A stretch of 64,000 nt of DNA from Bufo bufo (GCF_905171765.1 NC_053392.1:445002837-445066836), one strand, 5' to 3'; positions 30,923 to 42,600 are shown, counted from the first letter of the stretch. Program-made: numbers and translations. The notes: a model not told the origin generated them from the letters alone.

Positions 30923-31741
30923 TAACCTGAGATAAATCCTGTCCCTGAGATGTTTTTTTTTACACAATAAAAGCACACACAGCTATGGGGACTGGATATT
31001 GCGGATGTGCTAGCAGCCACCAAGCAACCCATGTCCTCAGCTCTATACACAAAATCCTGGCGCCCGCTCCATACAATGAAAAGCGATTTGAGATTAAGTA
31101 ATTCGTAACAAATTGAATTTCTTGGGAAGTTCGGTGAAGCTACTTAATCAAATTTTTTAAAACTTTGCTCATCACTAGTTTTGGACCTCAGGTCTCAGCT
31201 CTCTAGGACATATGGTTCTTGAGATATTGTTGTCAGCTGATTCCACATAGATGTCTACAGAACCTGTTCTATTAAACGCCTATAGAAGTAGAGCCCCCCA
31301 ACACAGTGGAGAGGGTGTCAGCAGTAAGTTTGTGTTGACGTCAATGATTATTTTGCCCTTCCTCTGATCCATCAGAACAATAACCTAAAAAAAACGGATC
31401 CTGTCTGTGGAGCATCCACCTTCACTCGGTCAGCATTTGGTCAGTAATCCATCAGTATTGCTAATGCCAAGAAAAACAGGAGTGGATGACACGTGAATGG
31501 AATATTTGCATGCCTTCTGTGTTTTCTACCCACTCCTGCTTTTGGCTACCAAATCATAAGCCAATTCTGATGGGACCATACAGGCCTTACAGCTGCTACA
31601 CACACAGGATCCATTGTGCATCTCATTTTTCCTTCCTTCTGACAGATGAGAAAAATGATTATGTCAGCCAGGCCAAAAGACAAAATAGGGTGGGAACAGC
31701 ATGAGGAGACCACAGAGTGACCCAATGACAGGGTCTGGAGG
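30100..31741. repeat. Tandem duplication, unit A
   Basis: Starts TCTGTGGATAACACTGTGG and ends ...ATGACAGGGTCTGGAG. Unit B (31742-33850) repeats it from end to end. Over 31060-31740 against 33169-33849 I see only about six differences. It contains a 30-bp minisatellite, the MITE right end, the foldback right arms and an unassigned 450-bp stretch. Confidence 0.88.
30233..30780. repeat. 30-bp minisatellite, unit A copy, about 18 units
   Basis: Direct repeats of CCCCCATAACAGTGTCCGTC followed by ATCCACAGAT, with small variants (CATATCCCT, TTCACAGAT). There are no spacers between units. Confidence 0.93.
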
Positions 31742-33850
31742 TCTGTGGATAACACTGTGGATGGCACAGTTAAGGGGTGGGGGTCTGTGGAAGGCACTGT
31801 TATGGGCTAGGGGGGGGGGTCTGTGGATGCCACAGATCCCCCCTGTAACAGTGCCAGCCACAGATCCCCCCATAACAGTGTCCGTCATCCACAGATTCCC
31901 CCATAACAGTGTCCGTCATCCACAGATCCCCACATAACAGTGTCCGTCATCCACAGATCCCCCCATAACAGTGTCCGTCATCCACAGATCCCCCCATAAC
32001 AGTGTCCGTCATCCACATATCCCTCCATAACAGTGTCCGTTATCCACAGATCCCCCCATAACAGTGTCCGTCATCCACAGATCCCCCCATAACAGTGCCC
32101 GTCATTGACAGATCCCCCCATAACAGTGTCTGTCATCCACAGATCCCCCCATAACAGTGTCCGTCATCCACAGATCCCCCCATAACAGTGTCCGTCATCC
32201 ACATATCCCTCCATAACAGTGTCCGTCATCCACAGATCCCCCATAACAGTGTCCGTCATCCACAGATCCCCCCATAACAGTGCCGTCATTCACAGATCCC
32301 CCCATAACAGTGTCCGTCATCCACAGATCCCCCCATAACAGTGTCCGTCATCCACAGATCCCCCCATAACAGTGTCCGTCATTCACAGATCCCCCCATAA
32401 CAGTGTCCGTCATCCACAAATCCCCCCATAACAGTGTCCGTCATCCACAGATCCCCCATAACAGTATCCGTCATCCACAGATCCCCCCATAACAGTGTCC
32501 GTCATCCACAGATCCCCCCATAACAGTGCCGTCATTCACAGATCCCTCCATAACAGTGTCCGTCATCCACAGATCCCCCCATAACAGTGTCCGTCATCCA
32601 CAGATCCCCCCATAACAGTGCCCGTCATTCACAGATCCCACCATAACAGTGTCCGTCATCCACAGATCCCCCCATAACAGTGTCCGTCATCCACAGATCC
32701 CCCCATAACAGTGTCCGTCATCCACAGATCCCCCATAACAGTGTCCGTCATCCACAGATCCCCCCATAAGTGTCCGTCATCCACAGATCCCCCATAACAG
32801 TGTCCGTCATCCACAGATCCCCCCATAACAGTGTCCGTCATCCACAGATCCCCCCATAACAGTGTCCGTCATCCACAGATCCCCAGTAATAGTGCCATCC
32901 ACAGACCACCATTAGTTCCAAACCCACCAAAAGCACACCTTTTGGTTAAAAATATATTTTTTCTTATTTTCCTCCCCAAAAACCTAGGTGCGTCTTATAG
33001 GCCGGTGCGTCTTATAGGGCGAAAAATACGGTAACCTGAGATAAATCCTGTCCCTGAGATGTTTTTTTTTACACAATAAAAGCACACACAGCTATGGGGA
33101 CTGGATATTGCGGATGTGCTAGCAGCCACCAAGCAACCCATGTCCTCAGCTCTATACACAAAATCCTGGCGCCCGCTCCATACAATGAAAAGCGATTTGT
33201 GATTAAGTAATTCGTAACAAATTGAATTTCTTGGGAAGTTCGGTGAAGCTACTTAATCAAATTTTTTAAAACTTTGCCCATCACTAGTATTGGACCTCAG
33301 GTCTCAGCTCTCTAGGACATATGGTTCTTGAGATATTGTTGTCAGCTGATTCCACATAGATGTCTACAGAACCTGTTCTATTAAACGCCTATAGAAGTAG
33401 AGCCCCCTAACACAGTGGAGAGGGTGTCAGCAGTAAGTTTGTGTTGACGTCAATGATTATTTTGCCCTTCCTCTGATCCATCAGAACAATAACCTAAAAA
33501 AAACGGATCCTGTCTGTGGAGCATCCACCTTCACTCGGTCAGCATTTGGTCAGTAATCCATCAGTATTGCTAATGCCAAGAAAAACAGGAGTGGATGACA
33601 CGTGAATGGAATATTTGCATGCCTTCTGTGTTTTCTACCCACTCCTGCTTTTGGCTACCAAATCATAAGCCAATTCTGATGGGACCATACAGGCCTTACA
33701 GCTGCTACACACACAGGATCCGTTGTGCATCTCATTTTTCCTTCCTTCTGACAGATGAGAAAAATGATTATGTCAGCCAGGCCAAAAGACAAAATAGGGT
33801 GGGAACAGCATGAGGAGACCACAGAGTGACCCAATGACAGGGTCTGGAGG
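31742..33850. repeat. Tandem duplication, unit B
   Basis: Second copy of 30100-31741. The distance between matching bases is about 1642 at the left and 2109 at the right, so unit B has about 467 bp more, all in the 30-bp minisatellite. The junction at 31741/31742 joins GGGTCTGGAG to GTCTGTGGATAAC, where short similarity may have allowed unequal exchange. Confidence 0.88.
31845..32885. repeat. 30-bp minisatellite, unit B copy, about 34 units
   Basis: Same unit as at 30233-30780 but about 16 units longer. Apparent short open frames in it are repeat artefacts. Confidence 0.93.
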
Positions 33851-34560
33851 TTGCGGCAGCATCAGGAGGCCACATAGTGGCACAATGACAGAGTGTGGAG
33901 GTGGTGGCAGCATGAGGAGACCACAGAATGGCACTATGACACAGTCTGGAAGTGGCGGAAGCAGCAGTAGCAGCATCAGGAGAAGGCCACAGAGTGGCAC
34001 AATGACAGAGTCAGGAGTTTGCAGCAGTATGAGGAGACCACATAGTGGCACAATGACAGAGTCTGGAGGTGGCGGCAGCAGCAGTCTTAGCATCAGGATA
34101 AGGCCACCGAGTGGCACAATGACAGAGTCTGGAGGTGGCAGCAGCACGAGGAGGCCACCGTGTGGCACAATGACAGAGTCTGGAGGTGTCAGCAGTATGA
34201 GGAGGCCACCATGTGGCACAATGACACAATCTGGAGGTGGCGGCAGCAGTAGCAACATCAGGAGAAGGCCACAGCATGGCACAATGAGAGAGTCAGGAGT
34301 TTGCAGCAGTATGAGAAAGCCACCGAGTGGCACAATGACAGAGTCTGGAGGTGGCAGCAGCAGCATCTGGAGGACAGAATAGCAAGGTGACATAGTGTGA
34401 AGGAGGCAGCAGTATGAGGAGGCCACAGCATGAGGAGTCCACAGAGTGGCATGATGAGAGATTGCGGAGGTGGCAGCAGCATGAGGGGGCCACAGAGTGG
34501 CACGACGACGAGAGATTGTGGAGTTGGCAGCAGCATGAGGAGGCCACAGAATGGCCGCTT
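33805..34560. repeat. Variable minisatellite, unit length multiple of three
   Basis: Repeats of GGCCACAGAGTGGCACAATG followed by ACAGAGTCTGGAGGTGGC and a variable GCAGCAGCAG stretch; units are about 48-75 bp. The period keeps both strands open (190 codons plus, 217 codons minus), giving Ser/Gly-rich or Leu/Pro-rich repeat peptides that I do not regard as genes. The last units (34430-34545) are diverged. Confidence 0.85.
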
Positions 34561-34780
34561 CGTCTATTCATTTATAGGGAATATGGGACAGAACAGGTTA
34601 AAATTTCTCAACTTTATAAAGTGTTGCTTAAAACACGATTTAATAATACAAGTTCTCCGGCACAAAAGGCTTGGCAAATTGATTGTCCGTGAATTGCCCT
34701 CAAAGATTGGGAAAATATATTGGTGAATTTAAGTTTACTATCTTATAATTTTAATCAAGTTTTGGTTTAATTTAATATTT
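34561..34780 (+). pseudogene. LINE ORF2 C-terminal fragment, plus strand
   Basis: The frame from about 34570 reads GTEQVKISQLYKVLLKTRF, then AWQID and ALKDWENILVNLSLLSYNF after an in-frame TGA. This resembles the region after the RT in L1-type ORF2 proteins (KISQLY..L, DWE). It is short and cut off by the minus-strand LINE at about 34781. Tentative. Confidence 0.5.
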
Positions 34781-35050
34781 CTTTTTTTTTTCCAATATTA
34801 TTTATTTATTCATTCATGTAAGTCATATAACAAATTATATCAAATCCTTTTTCTTTACAGCATATTAATATTGCATCCAATTTCTTTATTCATAGCCCTC
34901 CATCGCACCCTATTTCCCTGATGCTTTGTCCTCTCCTGGGAAGGAAGTATGAGGGAGAAAAAAATAAAACTAAAAAAAAAGGGAAAAAAGGAAAATTATA
35001 TAAATCACTCTTGTCCTCCTCCCTGCACCCCCATCTCCCCCCCCCCTGAG

Positions 35051-36377
35051 TCATTTTATCCACTTCTGCCACAATTTAGCAAATCTGTATTTTTTCTTAC
35101 TTGATACCAAATAGAATTCCTGTCGAATCAGTGAACCTCTAGTCAAGTTTTCCCATTCCTTAAATGTAGGTGCCACTCTATCTCCCCAGTGTGCAATAAT
35201 ACATTTCCTTGCATAAAATGTTAATTTAGATGCTACAGCACTGTCTTGAGGGGTATCTATTTTATCCATCATTCCCAGGACACATATCTCCAAACAAATG
35301 GGAATTTTAATCAGATCTATTTCTCAATTCTTTTACCTTCCCCCAAATTTTCAGTATTTTTATACATGTCCAAAGTATGTGGATATCATCAGCCCTTCCC
35401 TCGTCACATTTTTTGCAGCGAAATTTCTCAAATTTATAACATTTCATAAGAATCTTGGGGGAGTAATTTAGGCGGTATAGTACGTATATAAAATTGAGTG
35501 ATTCTATAGGAAAAGGTTTTTGATACCCTATTTTTTTCCTGAATGGCTTTTTCCCAGAATTCTTCCTGTTGCGTATTTAGCACTTTTTGCCATCTATGAT
35601 TTAAAGAAGTAATAGCACTTTTATATGTCTTCTGGTATAACAGCCATCCATATATTTTAGAGGACAATTTCCTACCCGCTGGTAAATTAGAGATGTTTAT
35701 CAAAGGTCTTGGCAGGGCGACAATTTGAGTTCCCTTTCCTATCTCAGCACGCAAAGCATGTTTCAACAATTTTTATTTCCTATCTCATATTCATTTTTAA
35801 GATCTTGATAGGAGATTATATCCCCCTCTTTCCATACTTGACCCCCCACTTTAATAATTCCATGTTTCCACCACACATTTTGTTCTATTGATTTTAATTC
35901 CCTGAGATGAGCGTTGTCCCACAGCAAGGCATCAAGATGTATTCCCCTCTGGGGCCATAGTTCTCTAGCAGGTTTCCAGACTTTGGTCCACAGCTCAAAT
36001 AAGGGTATTTTACTTAATTTTTGTTGTGACAAAATATCCGCTTCCACTAGTTGGAAAATGCTACAGTTTCCCAAATTTTCATTAATCCCCGCTATCATGA
36101 TCAAATATCTATGCGACTTACTCCACATTATCATATTTTTTTTCTTCCCAGAAATAAAATACAGTTCTAAATCCGGGACTGATAATCCGCCCTCTTTCTC
36201 ATGAATATACAGTATTTGTGCTCTTATTCTCGTTTTTTTCCCTCTCCATATCAAGTCCGTTATTAAAGTAGCTATACTTTTAAATATGCTTTTGGGAATT
36301 ATTACCGGTGCATTCCAGAAAATATAATTCAAAGATGGTAATATGCTCATTTTCACCAGCGAAATACACCCCGCCAT
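35051..36377 (-). pseudogene. LINE ORF2 C-terminal part, frameshifted
   Basis: 36377-35763 reads SLVKMSILPSLNYIFWNAPV, LIWRGKKTRI and GGLSVPDLELYF, the conserved region after the RT. 35769-35434 continues in another frame (FSYRITQFYIRTIPPKLLP). 35293-35051 gives the end, KLTFYARKCIIAHWGDRVAP and KEWENL, ending at 35051. At least two frameshifts. A 3' untranslated part follows to about 34793. Confidence 0.85.
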
Positions 36378-37027
36378 CGAAATATGAGTTTTTTTCTAAA
36401 CTTCTATTTTCTTGCGAATCTCTTGTGTTTTAGGGAGCACATTCAACTGTACATAATCACTAGAATTAGATGTTATCTGAAATCCTAAATACTTAACCGG
36501 ATCTTGTTTCTCTTTAGTTTCCAGTAATCCCAGTACAAACCCGTTCAGATGGTCAATCGGGATGCAGGCCGATTTAGACAAGTTTATTTTCAGTCCAGCA
36601 TGATCACTATACTCCTCAAAAACCTGAAAAATCTTCAAAAGTGAGGCATGTGACCCCACAAACAACACATCGTCTGCACACAGAGCAATTTTTTCCTCAT
36701 GGGATCCATATCTAAAACCCTCTATTTCTTTGTCTTGTCTAATCAGGTTAGCCAGAGGTTCCATGGCTATGGCAAATAGCAAAGGAGACAAAGGACAGCC
36801 CTGCCTAACTACTCTACCAATATAAAATTTGTCTGAATATTCACCATTCAGTATTAACCTTGCAGAGATTTCAGTATATAATAACTTGACCCAAGCTGCA
36901 AAACTTTCTCCAAATACCATTCTCCTCAATGTAGCAAATAAAAATGGCCATTCTATAATGTCAAAGGCTTTTGAGGCATCTATAGTTACGATCATGCGTT
37001 CACCACAATTTATAGGCTCCAACTGTA

Positions 37028-38573
37028 CAGTCGTGGCCAAAAGTTTTGAGAATGACACAAATATTAGTTTTCACAAAGTTTGCTGCTAAACTGCTTTTAG
37101 ATCTTTGTTTCAGTTGTTTCTGTGATGTAGTGAAATATAATTACACGTACTTCATACGTTTCAAAGGCTTTTATCGACAATTACATGACATTTATGCAAA
37201 GAGTCAGTATTTGCAGTGTTGGCCCTTCTTTTTCAGGACCTCTGCAATTCGACTGGGCATGCTCTCAATCAACTTCTGGGCCAATTCCTGACTGATACCA
37301 ACCCATTCTTTCATAATCACTTCTTGGAGTTTGTCAGAATTAGTGGGTTTTTGCTTGTCCACCCGCCTCTTGAGGATTGACCACAAGTTCTCAATGGGAT
37401 TAAGATCTGGGGAGTTTCCAGGCCATGGACCCAAAATGTCAACGTTTTGGTCCCCGAGCCACTTAGTTATCACTTTTGCCTTATGGCACGGTGCTCCATC
37501 GTGCTGGAAAATGCATTGTTCTTCACCAAACTGTTGTTGGATTGTTGGAAGAAGTTGCTGTTGGAGGGTCTTTTGGTACCATTCTTTATTCATGGCTGTG
37601 TTTTTGGGCAAAATTGTGAGTGAGCCAACTCCCTTGGATGAGAAGCAACCCCACACATGAATGGTCTCAGGATGCTTTACTGTTGGCACGACACAGGACT
37701 GATGGTAGCGCTCACCTTTTCTTCTCCGGACAAGCCTTTTTCCAGATGCCCCAAACAATCGGAAAGAGGCTTCATCAGAGAATATGACTTTGCCCCAGTC
37801 CTCAGCACTCCATTCACCATACTTTCTGCAGAAGATCAATCTGATGTTTTTTTTGGAGAGAAGTGGCTTCTTTGCTGCCCTTCTTGACACCAGGCCATCT
37901 TCCAAAAGTCTTCACTGTGCGTGCAGATGCGCTCACACCTGCCTGCTGCAATTCCTGAGCAAGCTCTGGACTGGTGGCACTCCGATCCCGCAGCTGAATC
38001 CTCTTTAGGAGATGATCCTGGCGCTTGCTGGACTTTCTTGGACGCCCTGAAGCCTTCTTAACAAGAATTTAACCTCTTTCCTTGAAGTTCTTGATGATCC
38101 TATAAATTGTTGATTGAGGTTTTATCTTAGTAGTCACAATATTCTTGCCTGTGAAGCCATTTTTATGCAACGCACTGATGGCTGCACGCGTTTCTTTGCA
38201 GGTCACCATGGTTAACAATGGAAGAACAATGATTTCAAGCATCACCCTCCTTTTAACATGTCAAGTCTGCCATTTTAACCCAATCAGCCTGACATAATGA
38301 TCTCCAGCCTTGTGCTCATCAACATTCTCACCTGAGTTAACAAGACGATTACTGAAATGATCTCAGCAGGTCCTTTAATGACAGCAATGAAATGCAGTGG
38401 AAAGGTTTTTTTGGGATTAAATTAATTTTCATGGCAAAGAAGGACTATGCAATTCATCTGATCACTCTTCATAACATTCTGGAGTATATGCAAATTGCTA
38501 TTATAAAAACTTAAGCAGCAACTTTTCCAATTTCCAATATTTATGTAATTCTCAAAACTTTTGGCCACAACTG
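37028..38573 (-). mobile_element. Tc1/mariner DD35E transposon inserted in LINE
   Basis: 1546 bp between TA dinucleotides (37026-37027, 38574-38575), with ends CAGTCGTGGCCAAAAGTTTT and, inverted, AAAACTTTTGGCCACAACTG. It interrupts the LINE RT frame cleanly. The triad spacing of its transposase fits the DD35E (Traveler) group; that name is from family knowledge. Confidence 0.93.
37204..38209 (-). pseudogene. Tc1/mariner transposase, DD35E, nearly intact
   Basis: Start ATG at 38209 (MVTCKETRAAISALHKNGF). The N-terminal DNA-binding region runs to about 37910 with one in-frame stop near 38070 (after NFKERG). A frameshift near 37910 leads to the open stretch 37905-37204. This carries the first Asp in VIFSDEASF, the second in FQHDGAPCHK and Glu in NPIENLW, with 35 residues between the last two. 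AT-hook-like GRPRKS follows the stop. The rest of the frame is full length, so only two changes break it. Confidence 0.9.
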
Positions 38574-38805
38574 TATATTCATGAAGTATCTGATTATATT
38601 ATCAGTTGTAGTCTTAATTGACATAAAAGCCGACTGATCCTCATGAACAATATCAGGCACAACTCTCCCCAGTCTACTTGCGAGAATTTTTGCTAATATT
38701 TTATTGTCTGTATTAATTAGTGAAATAAGACGATATGAATCCAGGATTCTAATCCGGGATAATATTCAATATTTAATAAATGTAAAAATAAAAATGAGGT
38801 GTTGT

Positions 38806-39014
38806 CTAAGACAGTCTTCAGTTTATTCGACAATGTGGTTACAATGGAGAAAGCATTCCAAAAACCTATTTCTCTCCACCTGGTGATGAATCCTGTCAAG
38901 ATTGATGCAAGTGCGGTATCGGCTGCTCATCGACCCAGACACTTCTGGGGGATCCTGCCTGGCATGGACAGGCCTATAGTAGCTACAGACAATGGGAAGA
39001 CAAAGCGTCAAGAT
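38806..39014 (+). pseudogene. DNMT3-like methyltransferase fragment, part 1
   Basis: Resembles part of the catalytic domain of the de novo DNA cytosine-5 methyltransferases DNMT3A/3B, which methylate CpG sites in the nucleus. The frame reads FSLFDNVVTM, NPVKIDASAVSAAHRPRHFWG and LPGMDRP, a combination I know only from DNMT3 proteins. The catalytic Glu of their FENV motif is Asp here (FDNV). About 70 codons are open, ending KTKRQD at 39014 where hAT copy 2 starts. No intron is visible. The upstream side (38759-38805) is AT-rich, without DNMT3 similarity. It is probably a retrocopy remnant; a diverged exon is less likely. The open frame formally begins at a GTG (38799), not an ATG. Confidence 0.8.
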
Positions 39015-39329
39015 TAGAGTTGAGCGAACACCTGGATGTTCGGGTTCGAGAAGTTCGGCCGAACTTCCCGGAAATGTTCGGGTTCGGGATCCGAACTCGA
39101 CCCGAACTTCGTCCCGAACCCCATTGAAGTCAATGGGGACCCAAACTTTTCGCCACTAAAAAGGCTGTAAAACAGCCCAGGAAAGGGCAAGAGGGCTGCA
39201 AAATGAAGCAAAATGTAGGTAAATCCCCTGCAAACAAATGTGGATAGGGAAATGAATTAAAATAAAGATAAAATAAATAAAAATTAACCAATATCAATAG
39301 GAGAGAGGTCCCATAGCAGAGAATCAGGC

Positions 39330-39545
39330 TTCATGTCATAGCAGAGAATCATGCTTCATGTCACCCACCACTGGAACAGGCCATTGTCAGATATTTTTAG
39401 GCCCCGGCACCCAGACAGAGGAGAGAGGTCCCACAACAGAGAGTCAGGCTTCATGTCATAGCAGAGAATCAGGCTTCATGTCACCCAACACTGGAACAGG
39501 CCACTGTCAGATATTTTTAGACAGAGGAGAGGTTCATTCAACTTT
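39330..39545. repeat. Short tandem array in 3' part of hAT copy 2
   Basis: About two units containing CATGTCATAGCAGAGAATCA and CACTGGAACAGGCCAYTGTC, the same unit type as the six-unit 141-bp array of copy 3 (57000-57830). The copy number therefore differs between copies. Confidence 0.8.
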
Positions 39546-39654
39546 GGGTTGCCCCGCAATATAATGGTAAAATGAAAATAAAAAGAGGATTGAATGATGA
39601 AGTGCCCTGGAGTACAATAATATATGGTTAAGGGGAGGTAGTTATAAATGTGTA

Positions 39655-42600
39655 ATCTGCACAAGGGATGGACAGGTCCTGTGGGATCCATGCCTGGTTC
39701 ATTTTTTATGAACGTCAGCTTGTCCACACTGGCTGTAGACAGGCGGCTGCGTTTGTCTGTAATGACACCCCCTGCCGTGCTGAATACACGTTCAGACAAA
39801 ACGCTGGCTGCCGGGCAGGCCAGCACCTCCAAGGCATAAAAGGCTAGCTCTGACCACGTGTACAATTTGGAGACCCAGGAGTTGAATGGGGTCGAACCAT
39901 CAGTCAGTACGTGGAGGGGTGTGCACACGTACTGTTCCACCATGTTAGTGAAATGTTGCCTCCTGCTAACACGTTCCGTATCAGGTGGTGGTGCAGTTAG
40001 CTGTGGCGTGTTGACAAAACTTTTCCACATCTCTGCCATGCTAACCCTGCCCTCAGAGGAGCTGGCCGTGACACAGCTGCGTTGGCGACCTCTTGCTCCT
40101 CCTCTGCTTTCGCCTTGGGCTTCCACTTGTTCCCCTATGACATTTGGGAATGCTCTCAGTAGCGCGTCTACCAACGTGCACTTCTACTCGCGCATCTTCC
40201 TATCACACTCCAGTGCAGGAAGTAAGGTGGGCACATTGTCTTTGTACCGGGGATCCAGCAGGGTGGCAACCCAGTAGTCCGCACACGTTAAAATGTGGGC
40301 AACTCTGCAGGCACTGCAGCATGTAGTCGCTCATGTGTGCCAGGCTGCCCAGAGGTAAGGACAAGCTGTCCTCTGTGGGAGATGTATCGTCATCGTCCTG
40401 CGTTTCCCCCCAGCCACGCACCAGTGATGGGCCCGAGCTGCGTTGGGTGCCACCCCGCTGTGAACATGCTTCATCCTCATACTCCTCCACCTCATCCTCG
40501 TCCTCCAGTAGTGGGCCCTGTTTGGCCACATTTGTACCTGGCCTCTGCTGTTGCAAAAAACCTCCCTCTGAGTCACTTCTAAGAGACTGGCCTGAAAGTG
40601 CTAAAAATGACACCTCTTCCTCCTCCTCCTCCTCCTCCTGGGCCACCTCCTCTTCCATCATCGCCCTAAGTGTTTTCTCAAGGAGACATAGAAGTGGTAT
40701 TTTAACGCTGATAACGGCGTCATCGCCACTGGCCATGTTGGTGGAGTACTCGAAACAGCGCAACAGGGCACACAGGTCTCACATGGAGGCCCAGTCATTG
40801 GTGTTGAAGTGGTGCTGTTCCGCAGTGCGACTGACCCGTGCGTGCTGCAGCTGAAACTCCACTATGGCCTGCTGCTGCTCCACAGTCTGTCCAGCATGTG
40901 CAAGGTGGAGTTCCACCTAATGGGCACGTCGCATATGAGGCGGTGAGCGGGAAGGCCGAAGTTATGCTGTAGCGCAGACAGGCGAGCAGTGGCAGGATAA
41001 GAACGCCGGAAGCGCGCACAGACGGACCGCACTTTATGCAGCAGCTCTGACATGTCGGGGTAGTTGTGAATGAACTTCTGCACCACCAAATTCAGCACAT
41101 GCGCCAGGTAAGGGATGTGCGTCAAACCAGCTAGTCCCAGAGCTGCGACGAGATTTCGCCCATTATCGCACACCACCAGGCCGGGCTTGAGGCTCACCGG
41201 CAGCAACCACTCGTCGGTCTGTTGTTCAATACCCCGCCACAACTCCTGCGCGGTGTGGGGCCTGTCCCCCAAACATATGAGTTTCAGAATGGCCTGCTGA
41301 CGTTTACCCCGGGCTGTGCTGAAGTTGGTGGTGAAGGTGTGTGGCTGACTGGATGAGCAGGTGGAAGAAGAGGAAGAGGAAGCCGAGTAGGAGGAGGAGG
41401 CTACACGAGGCAAAGAATGTTGCCCTGCGATCCTTGGCGGAGGAAGGACGTGTGCCAAACTGCTCTCCGCCTGGGGCCCAGCCGCCACTACATTTACCCA
41501 GTGTGCAGTTAGGGAGATATAGTGTCCCTGGCCGTGCTTACTGGTCAACGTATCTGTAGTTAGGTGGACCTTGCCACAGATGGCGTTCCGCAGTGCACAC
41601 TTGATTTTATCGGATACTTGGTTGTGCAGGGAAGGCACGGCTCTCTTGGAGAAGTAGTGGCGGCTGGGAACAACATACTGTGGGACAGCAAGCGTCATGA
41701 GCTGTTTGAAGCTGTCTGTGTCCACCAGCCTGAATGACAGCATTTCATAGGCCAGTAGTTTAGAAATGCTGGCATTCAGGGCCAGGGATCGAAGGTGGCT
41801 AGGTGGGAATTAACGCTTTCTCTCAAATGTTTGTGAGATGGAGAGCTGAGACATGGTTGAGATGCTTGGTGACGCAGGTGGTGGTGTTGGTGCTACATCC
41901 TCTGTTTGCTGGGCGGCAGGTGCCAACGTTCCTCCAGAGGCGGAGGAAGAGGCCGAGGCAGCAGCAGAAGAGGTAGCAGGGGGAGCCTGAGTGAGTTCCT
42001 TGTTTTTAAGGGGTTTACTCCACTGCAGTTCAAGCTTTGCATGCAGGTACCTGGTCATGCAGGTTGTGCCAAGGTTCAGAACGTTAATGCCTCGCTTCAG
42101 GCTCTGATAGCACAGCGTGCAAACCACTCGGGTCTTGTCGTCAGCACATTGTTTGAAGAACTGCCACGCCAGGGAACTCCTTGAAGCTGCCTTTGGGGTG
42201 CTCGGTCCCAGATGGCGGGGGCCAGTAGCAGGCGAACTCTCTTGGCGGCGGGTGTTCTGCTTTTGCCCACTGCTCCCTCTTTTGCTACGCTGTTGGCTCG
42301 GTCTCACCACTGCCTCTTCCTCCGAACTCTGAAAGTCAGTGGCACGACCTTCATTCCATGTGGGGTCTAGGACCTCATCGTCCCCTGCATCGTCTTCCAC
42401 CCAGTCTTCCTCCCTGACCTCCTGTTCAGTCTGCACACTGCAGAAAGACGCAGCAGTTGGCACCTGTGTTTCATCATCAGAGACGTGCTGAGGTGGTATT
42501 CCCATGTCCTCATTATCAGGAAACATAAGTGGTTGTGCGTCAGTGCATTCTATGTTTTCCACCGCTGGGGAAGGGCTAGGTGGATGCCCTTGGGAAACCC

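Larger units (their letters stand above)
29115..31290. repeat. Nested foldback repeat
   Basis: A layered palindrome. Outer arms 29125-29229 and 31178-31285 (AGACATCTATGTGGAATCAG, CATATGTCCTAGAGAGCTGA) are complementary. Inside them lie TAGTGACGAGCAAAGTTTTA (29230) and its counterpart ending at 31177. Next come arms 29385-29520 and 30930-31065 (TAGAGCTGAGGACATGGGTT, GCTAGCACATCCGCAATATC). At the centre is a TA-flanked MITE with a minisatellite. The bases beside the hAT-like ends are themselves complementary, so the inverted copying includes flanking sequence. Confidence 0.8.
34781..38758 (-). mobile_element. L1-type LINE, 5'-truncated, split by a Tc1 element
   Basis: Minus-strand LINE with its 3' end at the T-run 34782-34793 (the poly-A tail on its own strand). 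ORF2 is readable from about 38758 down to 35051, interrupted at 37028-38573 by a Tc1 transposon. The 5' end (ORF1, endonuclease) is missing, the usual result of incomplete reverse transcription. I could not identify a convincing target duplication. Confidence 0.88.
36396..38758 (-). pseudogene. LINE reverse transcriptase, split by Tc1 insertion
   Basis: The RT copies LINE RNA into the nicked target. Segment 38758-38574 reads YRLISLINTDNKILAKILA and VHEDQSAF, the start of the RT domain. The Tc1 element 37028-38573 follows. Then 37025-36396 reads VTIDASKAFDIIEWPFL, QGCPLSPLLFAIAMEPLA and the active-site region, where the expected Tyr of the YADD box is Cys (LCADDVLF, near 36680). KINLSKSACIPI and VKYLGFQI follow. 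A frameshift in a T-run near 36380 separates it from the thumb region. Confidence 0.9.

Noticed and set aside
30233..32885. Regular 30-bp direct repeats suggesting a CRISPR array
   Set aside because: Units are contiguous without spacers, contain point variants, and lie in a vertebrate-type MITE; it is a minisatellite.
33773..34426. 217-codon minus-strand frame, Leu/Pro-rich, looking like a membrane protein
   Set aside because: It is the complement of the Ser/Gly minisatellite; the hydrophobic look comes from the repeat composition.
31740..34560. Idea that the duplicated unit with its MRRPQ-type repeats is a host coding locus
   Set aside because: No splice-consistent gene structure, no domain, and composition is explained by minisatellite expansion.
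34768..38790. Target-site duplication for the minus-strand LINE
   Set aside because: Both flanks are AT-rich with TTTAATATT-like words, but no convincing direct repeat of normal length could be fixed by eye.
38799..39017. Functional DNMT3 exon or gene
   Set aside because: The frame begins at a GTG, lacks all other methyltransferase motifs, has Asp in place of the catalytic Glu, is cut by a 7.5-kb transposon, and ends in unrelated repeat. I keep it as a pseudogene.
40333..40854. 173-codon plus-strand Ser-rich frame (and 58630-58975)
   Set aside because: Antisense of the Glu/Asp-rich loop of the hAT transposase copies 2 and 3.
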